A stretch of 64,000 bases of DNA, taken from assembly GCA_041920465.1 (NCBI GenBank), contig JBHGXW010000002.1, positions 1 to 64,000 on the forward strand, written 5' to 3'. Below, one piece after another: positions 32,107 through 40,456 of this stretch. The first letter of the stretch is position 1. Each line of letters begins with the position of its first letter. The DNA is from Brevibacillus_H sp041920465. GTDB taxonomy: Bacteria > Bacillota > Bacilli > Brevibacillales > Brevibacillaceae. The position numbers and the translations under genes are program-made. The notes under the pieces were generated by a model, which was not told where the DNA came from, ran no database searches, and worked only from the letters and a program-made list of their open reading frames with translations.

Positions 32107-34095
32107 ATGGATGCTTCCATTAAAATCTGTCCGAATCCAATGGTGTGTCAGTCCTCTTCGTGCCAGACTCCGATGATGTGCAAGAAACCAAAAGAACCAA
32201 AGCAACGGGGAGAATTCTTCCGAAAACATGGGGAAACAATTGCTGCTATTGCCAGTGGTATTCTCATTGCCGCCGCTTGGGCTTTGGAAAAAGCAAGCCT
32301 TGAATACGCAGCCGTCACGTTGTTTCTCCTCGCTTATGCGGTTGGCGGGTTTGTCAAAGCCAAAGAGGGAATCACCACGTTAATCGAAGAACGCGCACTG
32401 GATGTGAACCTGTTGATGCTGGCGGCCGCAATTGGCGCCGCAAGCATCGGTTATTGGATGGAAGGCGGGCTGTTAATCTTCATTTTTTCTTTAAGCGGTG
32501 CATTGGAATCGTATTCGATGGCCCGAAGCCAGCGTGATCTTACTTCTTTGATGGAGATGAAGCCGGACACAGCCGTTCTTTATCAAAACGGTTTCGAGTT
32601 TCCGGTGCGGATCGAAAAGCTTCAGGTAGGCGATCATATCATCGTGAAGCCTGGTGAGAGAATTCCGGCTGACGGGATTATCACTCAAGGAAGCTCCAGC
32701 ATTAACGAAGCTTCTATCTCCGGTGAACCGATTCCCGTGGATAAAACGGCGGGAAATGAAGTATTCAGCGGCACGTTAAACGGCCAAGGGGCTTTGATCA
32801 TCAAGGTTACTCAATCAAACGAAAACAGCTTGATATCCCGAATTGTCAAGCTGGTAGAAGAAGCGAAGACGCAAATGCCGGCCAGCCAACAATTCATTGA
32901 GCGTTTTGAGCGGAGCTATGCCAGCGTCATCATTTTTTCCACTTTGGTGCTGATGGTTGCTCCCCATTATCTGGTGAACTGGAGCTGGAGCGAAGCCTTC
33001 TACCGTTCCATGGTGTTCTTGGTTGTTGCTTCCCCTTGTGCATTGGTCGCTTCCATTGTTCCGGCGATGCTGTCGGCTATTTCCAACAGCGCACGCCACG
33101 GACTCTTGGTAAAGGGCGGTACTCATCTGGAGAATTTGGCTGACGTCCGCGTCATCGCTTTTGACAAGACCGGTACGCTTACTGTTGGTCATCCGGAGGT
33201 AACTGACTTATACGCGTACCAAGGATTTACCCAGGAGGGGATGCTTCGAATTGCAGCTTCCATTGAAAGCATGTCGGAACACCCGATCGCCAAAGCGGTT
33301 GTTCACCGGGCCAAAGAACTTCAGCTTCCGTTAGACCGCCCGCTTTCTTTGCAAGCCGTAACCGGAAAAGGCGTAGAAGCTCTCCTCCACAATCAGACTT
33401 GGAGAATCGGCAAACCAGCTTATTTGGATCAGCAAGAATTCCCATCAGAAGCGAAAGAGGTGATTGACCGGCTTGCCCATGAAGGAAAAACAGTGATTTT
33501 GATGGAAAACGAACGCGGACTTGCGGGAATCATAGCCCTGAAGGATACGATTCGTCCGCAAACGCGAAAAACGATTGAGAAAATCAAGCAAATGGGAATT
33601 CAAGTTGCCATGTTGACCGGCGACCGCAGCTCAACAGCAGAGGCAATTGCCCGCCAAGCAGGAATTGACCTCTTCTATGCCGATTTGCTGCCAGAACATA
33701 AAGTAGAAAAAGTAAGCGAACTCAGCAAAAAATACGGCAAGATCGCCATGGTGGGTGACGGCGCGAACGACGCCCCGGCCTTGGCAACGGCAACCGTCGG
33801 AATCTCCATGGGCGGAACAGGAAGTGACGTTTCCCTTGAAACTGCCGATGTGGTCCTGATGCACGATGCCATTGAGAAGATCCCGGCAGCGATTGCCCTG
33901 AGCAAACGCACACGTTCCATTGTGATCCAAAATATGGTTTTCTCCATTTCGGTCATCCTGCTCCTGATCATCTCCAACTTTGCCCAGTTTATCAACCTGC
34001 CTTTAGGGGTGATCGGGCACGAAGGCAGCACCATACTGGTTATTCTGAACGGCTTGCGTCTGCTCAGATCAAACGAAAGGACTCTGTCGCTCTGA
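32107..34095 (+). CDS. pfeT: P1B-4-type metal-exporting ATPase, PfeT/ZosA-like
   Basis: A 662-residue heavy-metal P-type ATPase. Motifs: SGEPIPVDK (actuator), SPCALVASIVPA (transmembrane SPC), DKTGTLT (phosphorylated Asp), SEHPIAKAV, TGDRSSTAEAIA, GDGANDAPALA, and near the end HEGSTILVILNGLRLL. The SPC and HEG(G/S)T pair defines the P1B-4 subgroup, whose members (B. subtilis PfeT, Listeria FrvA) export Fe(II), in some cases cobalt or zinc. There is no folded HMA domain; instead the N-terminus has CPNPMVCQSSSCQTPMMCKKP, with four cysteines. The PerR and Fur boxes upstream support iron efflux. Confidence 0.88.
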   Translation: MDASIKICPNPMVCQSSSCQTPMMCKKPKEPKQRGEFFRKHGETIAAIASGILIAAAWALEKASLEYAAVTLFLLAYAVGGFVKAKEGITTLIEERALDVNLLMLAAAIGAASIGYWMEGGLLIFIFSLSGALESYSMARSQRDLTSLMEMKPDTAVLYQNGFEFPVRIEKLQVGDHIIVKPGERIPADGIITQGSSSINEASISGEPIPVDKTAGNEVFSGTLNGQGALIIKVTQSNENSLISRIVKLVEEAKTQMPASQQFIERFERSYASVIIFSTLVLMVAPHYLVNWSWSEAFYRSMVFLVVASPCALVASIVPAMLSAISNSARHGLLVKGGTHLENLADVRVIAFDKTGTLTVGHPEVTDLYAYQGFTQEGMLRIAASIESMSEHPIAKAVVHRAKELQLPLDRPLSLQAVTGKGVEALLHNQTWRIGKPAYLDQQEFPSEAKEVIDRLAHEGKTVILMENERGLAGIIALKDTIRPQTRKTIEKIKQMGIQVAMLTGDRSSTAEAIARQAGIDLFYADLLPEHKVEKVSELSKKYGKIAMVGDGANDAPALATATVGISMGGTGSDVSLETADVVLMHDAIEKIPAAIALSKRTRSIVIQNMVFSISVILLLIISNFAQFINLPLGVIGHEGSTILVILNGLRLLRSNERTLSL

Positions 34096-34105
34096 CAGAG
34101 TCCTT
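34077..34105. terminator. Bidirectional terminator between pfeT and the K+ channel gene
   Basis: AAGGACTCTGTC and GACAGAGTCCTT form a perfect 12-bp stem with a 5-nt loop; it contains the last codons of pfeT and lies 3 nt from the stop of the converging channel gene. Confidence 0.85.
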
Positions 34106-34108
34106 CCA

Positions 34109-35101
34109 TTACCCTTTGGCAGATGATTCGAACTGGGCTAACTGGATTTTGGTTCCAAACATGATCAAGAGGTCGCCGGCAAGCAGCTTCTCGTTTGCCG
34201 GAGGGTTGCTGATGATTCGATTTTCCCGTTTGATGGCAACAATCGTCACTCCGTATTGCTCCCGGACTTTATTTTCCTGCAGAGTCCTGTTCACCAGCGG
34301 GGAACCTGCTTGCACCATGATCTCTTCCACGCTGTACTCCTCTTGCTCAGCGTGTAAAATCGTATCGACAAAATCAACGCTAATTGGCTTGAGAATGGAC
34401 ATGGCCATTCGTCTTCCCCCGATGCTGGAAGGATTGATAACCTTATCCGCTCCGGCGCGATGAAGCTTCTCTTCCGTTTCCGATCTTTCCGCTCGAGCGA
34501 CTATATGAATGTCCGGATTAATCCCTTTCGCCGTCAAGGAAATGAACACATTATCAGCATCATTCGGAAGGGTGGCGACCAAACCGTGGGCCCGCTCGAT
34601 TCCCGCTTCATACAAGGTTTTATCCTCCGTCGAGTCTCCTTCTACAAAAAGCAAGTCTTTATGCAAGTTCTCCAACCCGCTGATATTTCGGTCAATAATG
34701 ACAATCGGCACATTTTCTTGTTTCAGTGCGCTTACCACTTGCTGACCGACTCTCCCTAAACCGCAAACGATAATATGATTTTCCAGCTTCTTGATTGAAC
34801 GGTCCATTCTCTTCCTCCACATCGTCTTCGAAAGATTGCCTTCAATAAGTGCCGCTACAAAGGCACCAAGTGCATAAGTAACCAGCCCGATTCCAATCGG
34901 GATGATGAACAGCGCAAAGAGTTTGGCACCGGTCGATTTGGGGACGAAATCGCCGTAACCTACCGTTAATAGAGAAATCACCGTCATCCAGACAGCGTCG
35001 AAAACAGGTATGTGGTCAAAATAATGAAAACCGACCGCTCCAAACAAAGTAACCACGACAAGGCCGATGATCGTGGAGAGGATTTTACGATAGGTACTCA
35101 T
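34109..35101 (-). CDS. Two-helix potassium channel with RCK (TrkA-N/TrkA-C) domains
   Basis: 330 residues: two transmembrane segments around a pore loop with the selectivity filter TVGYGDFVP, then an NAD-binding RCK domain (HIIVCGLGRVGQQVVSALK, VIIDRN, GDSTEDKTLYEAGIERA) and a TrkA-C domain (about 245-325, ending AGDLLIMFG). The layout is that of MthK and B. subtilis YugO, a channel gated by ligands on the RCK ring; YugO carries K+ signals in biofilms. It shares a strand with the GNAT gene 15 nt upstream and is probably co-transcribed with it. Confidence 0.9.
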   Translation of the reverse strand: MSTYRKILSTIIGLVVVTLFGAVGFHYFDHIPVFDAVWMTVISLLTVGYGDFVPKSTGAKLFALFIIPIGIGLVTYALGAFVAALIEGNLSKTMWRKRMDRSIKKLENHIIVCGLGRVGQQVVSALKQENVPIVIIDRNISGLENLHKDLLFVEGDSTEDKTLYEAGIERAHGLVATLPNDADNVFISLTAKGINPDIHIVARAERSETEEKLHRAGADKVINPSSIGGRRMAMSILKPISVDFVDTILHAEQEEYSVEEIMVQAGSPLVNRTLQENKVREQYGVTIVAIKRENRIISNPPANEKLLAGDLLIMFGTKIQLAQFESSAKG

Positions 35102-35116
35102 ACTATTCCCCCGGAC

Positions 35117-35566
35117 TTAGCCTTCACCTAGACAAAATCTTTTGACAAAACGGTAGCCTGTTACTTCATAGCCCAAATCTTTATAAAAGCGGTGAGCTTC
35201 TTCTTCACGCCCAAATCCGCTAACCAACCAGGTGCCGATGCATCCCTGATCCTTTGCTATCCTTTCCGCATATTCCATCAGCAAGCGGCCAACTCCTTTA
35301 CGTCGTGCTTGATTATCGACAACAATAACCGATACTTCCCCAAATTTGCTTACTTCTTCAATATTTTCACGGATGCGAAAGCCTAGTAAGCCGTAAACCA
35401 AGCCATCTTCCTCGTATACATAAAGAGAGTCAAACGGACTGTTTTTCACAAACTCCAAGCGGTTCCCCATCTCTTCATCCGTTATCTCATGTCCGCTTAA
35501 TTGCTTCATCATTTCTTTCAAGGCAAGCAAATCATTTTCCGAAGCGGTTCGAATCTGATAGGACAT
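35117..35566 (-). CDS. GNAT-family N-acetyltransferase
   Basis: A 149-residue acetyltransferase of the GNAT fold, with the acetyl-CoA pyrophosphate-binding Q/RxxGxG/A element in ARRKGVGRLLMEYAERIA preceded by the beta strand FGEVSVIVVD, and a C-terminal HRFYKDLGYEVTGYRFVK. Substrate unknown. The ATG at 35566 has AAAGGA directly upstream. It is the leading gene of a pair with the K+ channel gene. Confidence 0.82.
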   Translation of the reverse strand: MSYQIRTASENDLLALKEMMKQLSGHEITDEEMGNRLEFVKNSPFDSLYVYEEDGLVYGLLGFRIRENIEEVSKFGEVSVIVVDNQARRKGVGRLLMEYAERIAKDQGCIGTWLVSGFGREEEAHRFYKDLGYEVTGYRFVKRFCLGEG

Positions 35567-35697
35567 TCCTTTGTTCCCCCGTTTCTCCTCTGAATGGGTA
35601 TATGTTATATATTACCTTCTTTCTCTTTCCTTGTATCTATAGTTGAATGATTTCTCCTGACAGTATGTTAGCCTTCCGTCTGTCAGGTAAAAGAAAA

Positions 35698-35723
35698 GCG
35701 CCCGGTCTGAAAAACCTGAGCGC
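35698..35723 (-). terminator. Terminator of the WG-repeat protein gene
   Basis: On the reverse strand GCGC...AGGT and ACC...GCGC pair around a T-rich loop and are followed by TTTTCTTTT, 8 nt beyond the stop codon. Confidence 0.7.
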
Positions 35724-35731
35724 ATTTTCGC

Positions 35732-38614
35732 TTATTGAATGACACTTTGGATATACTCGGCAATTAACCGAGGGGCAGTTTGATTGTACAGGGAAACGAT
35801 ATTTTTCAGGTGGGCATTCTCAAGATCTTGCGGAAGCGGAAGGCGCAAGCTGTCATATTTCATACCGTTCACCTGAATCAAGGACACCAACATATCGTGC
35901 TGTACGTTGCTCAGTTGGCTTGCATCCAGCTTTTTCACCGTATAAGTTTGCTTTTCTTTCGATTGGAATAACAAACGGGTTACGAAATATTGGTTACATT
36001 CGTAATGAAAATCATGATAATAATGCGGGCTTAAGTCGAAAACAAAACCGTGTTCATTTCCCCAGTTCCACAGTTGGTCGATGGTCATGGTTGTATTGGC
36101 ACTTCCTGTTATCATGTAGTAGGCCAACTGGTAAAACTCGTCGTATCCGAAAACGCCTTCTTCAGCGGTAATAATGTTCTTTGACTTGAGATATTGCACA
36201 ATCTCCTGCTTGGTACTGGTAACCGGCAGATTGAAGTAGACAGCCAGGTTGTGATAGAAATCCGTTTCACTTCCGGCAGGGGAGTTGAATTGATAAGGTT
36301 TCGCGAAAGCAAGCAGCTCCAACGGATTTCTTTCTAAAGCCATATGTAACCCTTGGAACGTAGCTGATTTCATCGGCAGATACGTAATCTTTGGCTGTTT
36401 GGTCAGGAAGGGCATGTGCAGAATTTCCTGGCCCTTGGCATTCATATATCCGAAATATTTGCCTGATGCGTAGACAAATTCTGCCGGAAGACCTTGTGCA
36501 AAATAAAGTTGCGGGAAGACCTCCCTTGTTTTCTCGATTGCTTCATATCTGGCAGGCGTCAATTCCTTTCCATTATCTTGGAGTACCCCAAACAATCCCG
36601 TTTTACGGTCTTGGTAGGTGATGAGACATTGAGAATCCGCCTGTATGATATTGATTGACTTATATTGTTTGAAGGTGACTCTTTGCAACCGGGTATCGTA
36701 TGCATCCCAGGCACCTTTTTCATTGACAAAGAAATACTTCCCTGCAGGTGCCGTTATAACATCCTTCACATTGGAAACCTTGATGATCCGGCTGGTTCCC
36801 AGAGAGTCTAAAAGGTAGATATCTTTCTCTCCCGTCGCCTTATCCAGACAAGCATACGTCTGGTTGTCCAAGGACAAAAGGTTCATCCGGTTATACGCGA
36901 AATCGGTGAGAACGGTTGACTGTCCGCCGGTAATTCGAAGTAGAGCCAATCCTTGTTGACCCGGTTTCTTTGCCAGCACATACGTGCTCTCTCCAAATTT
37001 CCTGAAAACGACGGGAGGTCCTTCCGTATAGCCCGTTTCCACCCAAGCCGTCACATCCTGATTGATTTTCGTGCCGTCCAGGCTGTACAAATCCGCTCCT
37101 TCTTCAGCCATCGCAACCACAATCTGTGCTTCATTGTCAAAATAAATATTGGCATACGGCTTGTCGATTTTCTCACCTGTCTCCTTCTTGATCAGATACA
37201 CGCCTTGTTCCGTTGACTCGGTGTTTAATTGGTCAGTTAACGAACTGACAGAGGTTTGGGAACGTTCAACCTTCTTCCCGTGATAGTCAAATTCTGTTTC
37301 CGTTCCGTTTCCGTCTTTCACAATAACCGTGTCAAAACGTTTATCATAGGTTACGGTTATATTCTCTTGAGGGGGGTAAATTACCTGCCCGTTCATGGAG
37401 AGGACTCCGGTCGTGTTGCCGTCTTTTCCGAAGATGAAGCTGCCGATATATTCAAACGAGTCAAACCAATACTTAGGCTCTTCTAACACCCCGTCATTGA
37501 AGGGAATCATCCCCTTCTTTCCGTCCTCTCTGACCAGAATTCTGTTCATGGTTTGTTCCACATTGCGATAAACGAACGGAATAATCGTCTCGTTATTAAC
37601 GTTTTTCACTCCATATAATCCGGTTGCTGCATCCTGCCCGATAATATAGCCGTTTCCAAAATATTCCGCATTCTTCTTAAAATCGATTTTGAGCTGCTTG
37701 TCCAGATTATGATAGGTAACAATGTCTCCTTTTACCGTGTAGAAGGTATTGGGGCGGTCATACAGCGTTCCGACTTCATCATAAACCGGTTCAGCTAGCA
37801 TTTCCCCCTGGCGAATCAGTCCTTTTCCGGCTTCGGATTCCACTTGAATATAGCCATTTTGCAGGAATAAAAGAGGAGACTTATACTTAGGCTCCACTAC
37901 GAACCTGCCCTGTATGTCGACTGCTCCCACCTTGCCGTTCACAACAACTTGCAAAAACGGCACTTCATAGTTTTCCTCCTGTAATAGCTTGGCATTGGGA
38001 ATGGCAAACAGCGGCTTAAACGTTTGGGGATCGAGTAGTGAAAGCTGATCCGTCGTTATGGCAAGAGTACGGAGTTTTAGGCTTTCTCCGTTGGTTGCAG
38101 GCTGAGCAATGTCCACCCAATTGATTTTTCCCTTAAACGGCTGCAAAAGCACCTTCCCGGAGGAATCAACCAACATGGACTGATCGCCGCCAAAGGCCAT
38201 CACACTGTTGTCTGAATCGGATAAATAAAAGGCATTTGCTGTTTTGAACTTCTGTTTGGATAAAGTTTTGCTCTGAAGATTATAGTACTGTGCCATTCCT
38301 CCATTCCATAAAACAGCGATATTTTGGTTACCCAGAATTTCAATATTGTCCCAGTCGGGCGCAATAATTTCTTTTCCTGTTTGGAGATCTAGAATCCCCT
38401 GTTTATTCGCTTTTTTGACGATGGCATAATGACTGGACAGCTGAAATTCATCGTATACAGCGGGTGTCGTAAGCTTAGCCCCGTTGGTAAAGCCGATTTT
38501 GTAATTGGACAAATACGGCTGCAATTGGCTAAAGCCGGCTGCTTGAACCGGTGCCATGACAAGAGAGGAGACTAACAGTGCTGCCGTAAAGGTTGTCAGG
38601 ATGCGTTTAATCAT
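35732..38614 (-). CDS. Exported WG-repeat (KWG) protein, 960 residues
   Basis: Starts with a signal peptide (MIKRILTTFTAALLVSSLVMAPVQAA, cleavage about 26). Most of the protein consists of WG/KWG-like repeats, beta-hairpin units with the pattern G-hydrophobic-x-(D/N)xxG-x-x-(I/V)(I/V)(P/E)P-x-Y: for example KQGILDLQTGKEIIAPDWDN, VGAVDIQGRFVVEPKYK, YGVKNVNNETIIPFVYRN, KGMIPFNDGVLEEPKYW, and GVLQDNGKELTPARYEA. Such arrays are predicted to form propeller-like or solenoid surfaces; function is unknown. The last 200 residues (SETDFYHNLAVYFNLPVT onward) are helical and different. Monocistronic; no wall anchor seen, so it may be secreted. Confidence 0.8.
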   Translation of the reverse strand: MIKRILTTFTAALLVSSLVMAPVQAAGFSQLQPYLSNYKIGFTNGAKLTTPAVYDEFQLSSHYAIVKKANKQGILDLQTGKEIIAPDWDNIEILGNQNIAVLWNGGMAQYYNLQSKTLSKQKFKTANAFYLSDSDNSVMAFGGDQSMLVDSSGKVLLQPFKGKINWVDIAQPATNGESLKLRTLAITTDQLSLLDPQTFKPLFAIPNAKLLQEENYEVPFLQVVVNGKVGAVDIQGRFVVEPKYKSPLLFLQNGYIQVESEAGKGLIRQGEMLAEPVYDEVGTLYDRPNTFYTVKGDIVTYHNLDKQLKIDFKKNAEYFGNGYIIGQDAATGLYGVKNVNNETIIPFVYRNVEQTMNRILVREDGKKGMIPFNDGVLEEPKYWFDSFEYIGSFIFGKDGNTTGVLSMNGQVIYPPQENITVTYDKRFDTVIVKDGNGTETEFDYHGKKVERSQTSVSSLTDQLNTESTEQGVYLIKKETGEKIDKPYANIYFDNEAQIVVAMAEEGADLYSLDGTKINQDVTAWVETGYTEGPPVVFRKFGESTYVLAKKPGQQGLALLRITGGQSTVLTDFAYNRMNLLSLDNQTYACLDKATGEKDIYLLDSLGTSRIIKVSNVKDVITAPAGKYFFVNEKGAWDAYDTRLQRVTFKQYKSINIIQADSQCLITYQDRKTGLFGVLQDNGKELTPARYEAIEKTREVFPQLYFAQGLPAEFVYASGKYFGYMNAKGQEILHMPFLTKQPKITYLPMKSATFQGLHMALERNPLELLAFAKPYQFNSPAGSETDFYHNLAVYFNLPVTSTKQEIVQYLKSKNIITAEEGVFGYDEFYQLAYYMITGSANTTMTIDQLWNWGNEHGFVFDLSPHYYHDFHYECNQYFVTRLLFQSKEKQTYTVKKLDASQLSNVQHDMLVSLIQVNGMKYDSLRLPLPQDLENAHLKNIVSLYNQTAPRLIAEYIQSVIQ

Positions 38615-38671
38615 GGTATTCCCCCATAAGCTGTTTTCCTTATTTACGTAGACGACAAAGTTTGGATAAAG

Positions 38672-38721
38672 TTTCGTCCACTAAAAAACTCAGCGTTTGC
38701 CGAGTTTTTTAGTGGACGAAA
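38672..38721. terminator. 20-bp perfect inverted repeat acting as terminator after ung
   Basis: TTTCGTCCACTAAAAAACTC (38672-38691) and its exact reverse complement (38702-38721) flank a 10-nt loop. On the reverse strand the inner part forms CTCGGC/GCTGAG followed by TTTTTT, an intrinsic terminator for ung. The AT-rich outer arms make the whole structure unusually long. It lies just upstream of the WG-protein start, in its 5' region. Confidence 0.75.
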
Positions 38722-38724
38722 AAT

Positions 38725-39399
38725 TTAGATATTGGGAATTTGCCAGTCAATAGGCGTACTGCCGATCCGCTCTAAAAATTGATTGGCTTTGGAAAACGGA
38801 CGGCTGCCGAAAAAGCCCCGATTCGCTGAAAACGGGCTGGGATGCGGCGATTGAATGATATAATGCTGAGGTGCTTTGATCAACTGTTGTTTTTCTTGCG
38901 CATGTTTTCCCCACAGGATAAAGACAACCGGTTTCTCCCGGTTGTTCAAGGTGCTGATTACTTGATCCGTGAATGTCTCCCATCCCATTCCTTTGTGAGA
39001 ATTGGGCTGATTTTCCCGGACGGTTAACACTGTGTTTAACATCAGGACACCCTGTTTGGCCCAACTTACCAGATAGCCGTTATTTGGAATATAGCATCCC
39101 AAGTCGCTTTGCAGTTCTTTAAAAATATTTTGCAAAGAAGGCGGTGGAGCAACTCCCGGTTTCACGGAAAAACTTAACCCGTGCGCTTGGCCCTGTCCGT
39201 GGTATGGGTCTTGCCCGAGAATAACCACCTTGGTATCGGCCAACGGAGTGAAATGAAGAGCATTAAAAATATCATATTTATCGGGATAGATTACCTTGCT
39301 TCTGTACTCTTCGATCAAAAATTGGCGCAACCGCAAATAGTACGGCTTCTCAAATTCTTGTTCCAAATGCGAAGACCAGTCATTTTTCAAAATAGCCAT
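38725..39399 (-). CDS. ung: Uracil-DNA glycosylase
   Basis: Removes uracil from DNA at the start of base-excision repair. 224 residues, with the family-1 UDG motifs: the water-activating GQDPYHGQGQAHGLSF (catalytic Asp), and the DNA-intercalating loop HPSPFSANRGFFGSRPF with its catalytic His. I start at ATG 39399, since the GTG two codons upstream lies too close to the AGGGTG ribosome site. Length and sequence agree with B. subtilis Ung. Monocistronic, ending at the long inverted-repeat terminator. Confidence 0.95.
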   Translation of the reverse strand: MAILKNDWSSHLEQEFEKPYYLRLRQFLIEEYRSKVIYPDKYDIFNALHFTPLADTKVVILGQDPYHGQGQAHGLSFSVKPGVAPPPSLQNIFKELQSDLGCYIPNNGYLVSWAKQGVLMLNTVLTVRENQPNSHKGMGWETFTDQVISTLNNREKPVVFILWGKHAQEKQQLIKAPQHYIIQSPHPSPFSANRGFFGSRPFSKANQFLERIGSTPIDWQIPNI

Positions 39400-39490
39400 T
39401 TTCACACACCCTGCACGAACGAAATCTCCCCCTTATCATAAGACAAATCTCCCGTCAAATAAATGGAACAAAGATAAAAAAACACAGCCG

Positions 39491-40318
39491 TTAGAAGTCA
39501 AAATTGTCCGGGTCAGGGCCGAAACGCTTGTTTTGGTTTAAGCCGGAGATTTTCTCCATATCCTCTGCAGAAAGCTCGAAATCAAATATGTCGGCATTTT
39601 CGATAATTCTGCTTTCGGTTATGGATTTCGGAATCGTGACCACTCCGTTTTGCAAATCCCAGCGAAGGACAATCTGTGCCGGAGACTTCCCGTATTTTTG
39701 GCTCAGCTCATGCAAAAGCGGCTGATCCAGATTCCCCTGCATCAACGGGCTCCAGGCTTCCATTTGAATCTGGTTTTCTTTACAAAACGCCAGCAGTTCC
39801 CGCTGGATAAGCAGTGGATGGTACTCAACCTGGTTGACCATTGGTTTGATCGTACAATCCGCCATTACGTCCTGCAAGTGATGAATCTGGAAGTTGCTTA
39901 CGCCAATCGCGCGGACAGCCCCATCGTGATACAGCTTCTCCAGTGCTTTCCATGTGTCTTTGAATTTCCCTTTAACCGGCCAGTGCACCAGATAGAGGTC
40001 AATGTATTCCAGTCCCAGCTTTTTACGGCTCTCTTCGAAGGCAACCAGCGTAGAGTCATATCCTTGATCGGCATTCCAAACCTTCGTTGTAACGAATAAT
40101 TCCTCGCGGGATACTCCGGATTCCTTGATTGCCTTACCGACACCCTCTTCATTTTTATAGATGGCAGCTGTGTCAATACTACGATAACCTGCACGAATCG
40201 CGGCTTTCACAGCACTTTCCACTTCGTTCCCTTCACTTACTCGCCATACTCCAAGTCCAAGCCAAGGCATTTTCACTCCGTTATGTAGAGTTGCTGTATC
40301 CTTAATTTGTGTAGCCAA
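39491..40318 (-). CDS. Aldo-keto reductase (YvgN/YtbE-like)
   Basis: A 275-residue NADPH-dependent aldo-keto reductase barrel. Signature regions are GYRSIDTAAIYKNEEGVGKAIKESG (catalytic Asp and Tyr), VTTKVWNADQGYDSTLVAFEESRKKLGLEYIDLYLVHWP (Lys and His of the tetrad), RAIGVSNF and IPKSITESRIIENADIFDFEL for cofactor binding. Relatives in Bacillus reduce methylglyoxal and other aldehydes; specificity is not shown by the sequence. Monocistronic. Confidence 0.9.
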   Translation of the reverse strand: MATQIKDTATLHNGVKMPWLGLGVWRVSEGNEVESAVKAAIRAGYRSIDTAAIYKNEEGVGKAIKESGVSREELFVTTKVWNADQGYDSTLVAFEESRKKLGLEYIDLYLVHWPVKGKFKDTWKALEKLYHDGAVRAIGVSNFQIHHLQDVMADCTIKPMVNQVEYHPLLIQRELLAFCKENQIQMEAWSPLMQGNLDQPLLHELSQKYGKSPAQIVLRWDLQNGVVTIPKSITESRIIENADIFDFELSAEDMEKISGLNQNKRFGPDPDNFDF

Positions 40319-40407
40319 CTGACATTCCTCCCATCTTCCTATGAAAAGTTAAAAACTTACTTTTCCAGTGTACCACATTTTGGCTACTCAAGCACTTCTG
40401 CCGATTG

Positions 40408-40442
40408 AAAAAGGCTGCTGACCCCATCAGATCAACAGCCTT
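40408..40442 (-). terminator. Terminator of glnS
   Basis: On the reverse strand GGCTGTTGATC and GGTCAGCAGCC pair (a few mismatches) and are followed by TTTTTC, about 15 nt after the glnS stop. Confidence 0.8.
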
Positions 40443-40456
40443 CCTTTGTGCTTCCA

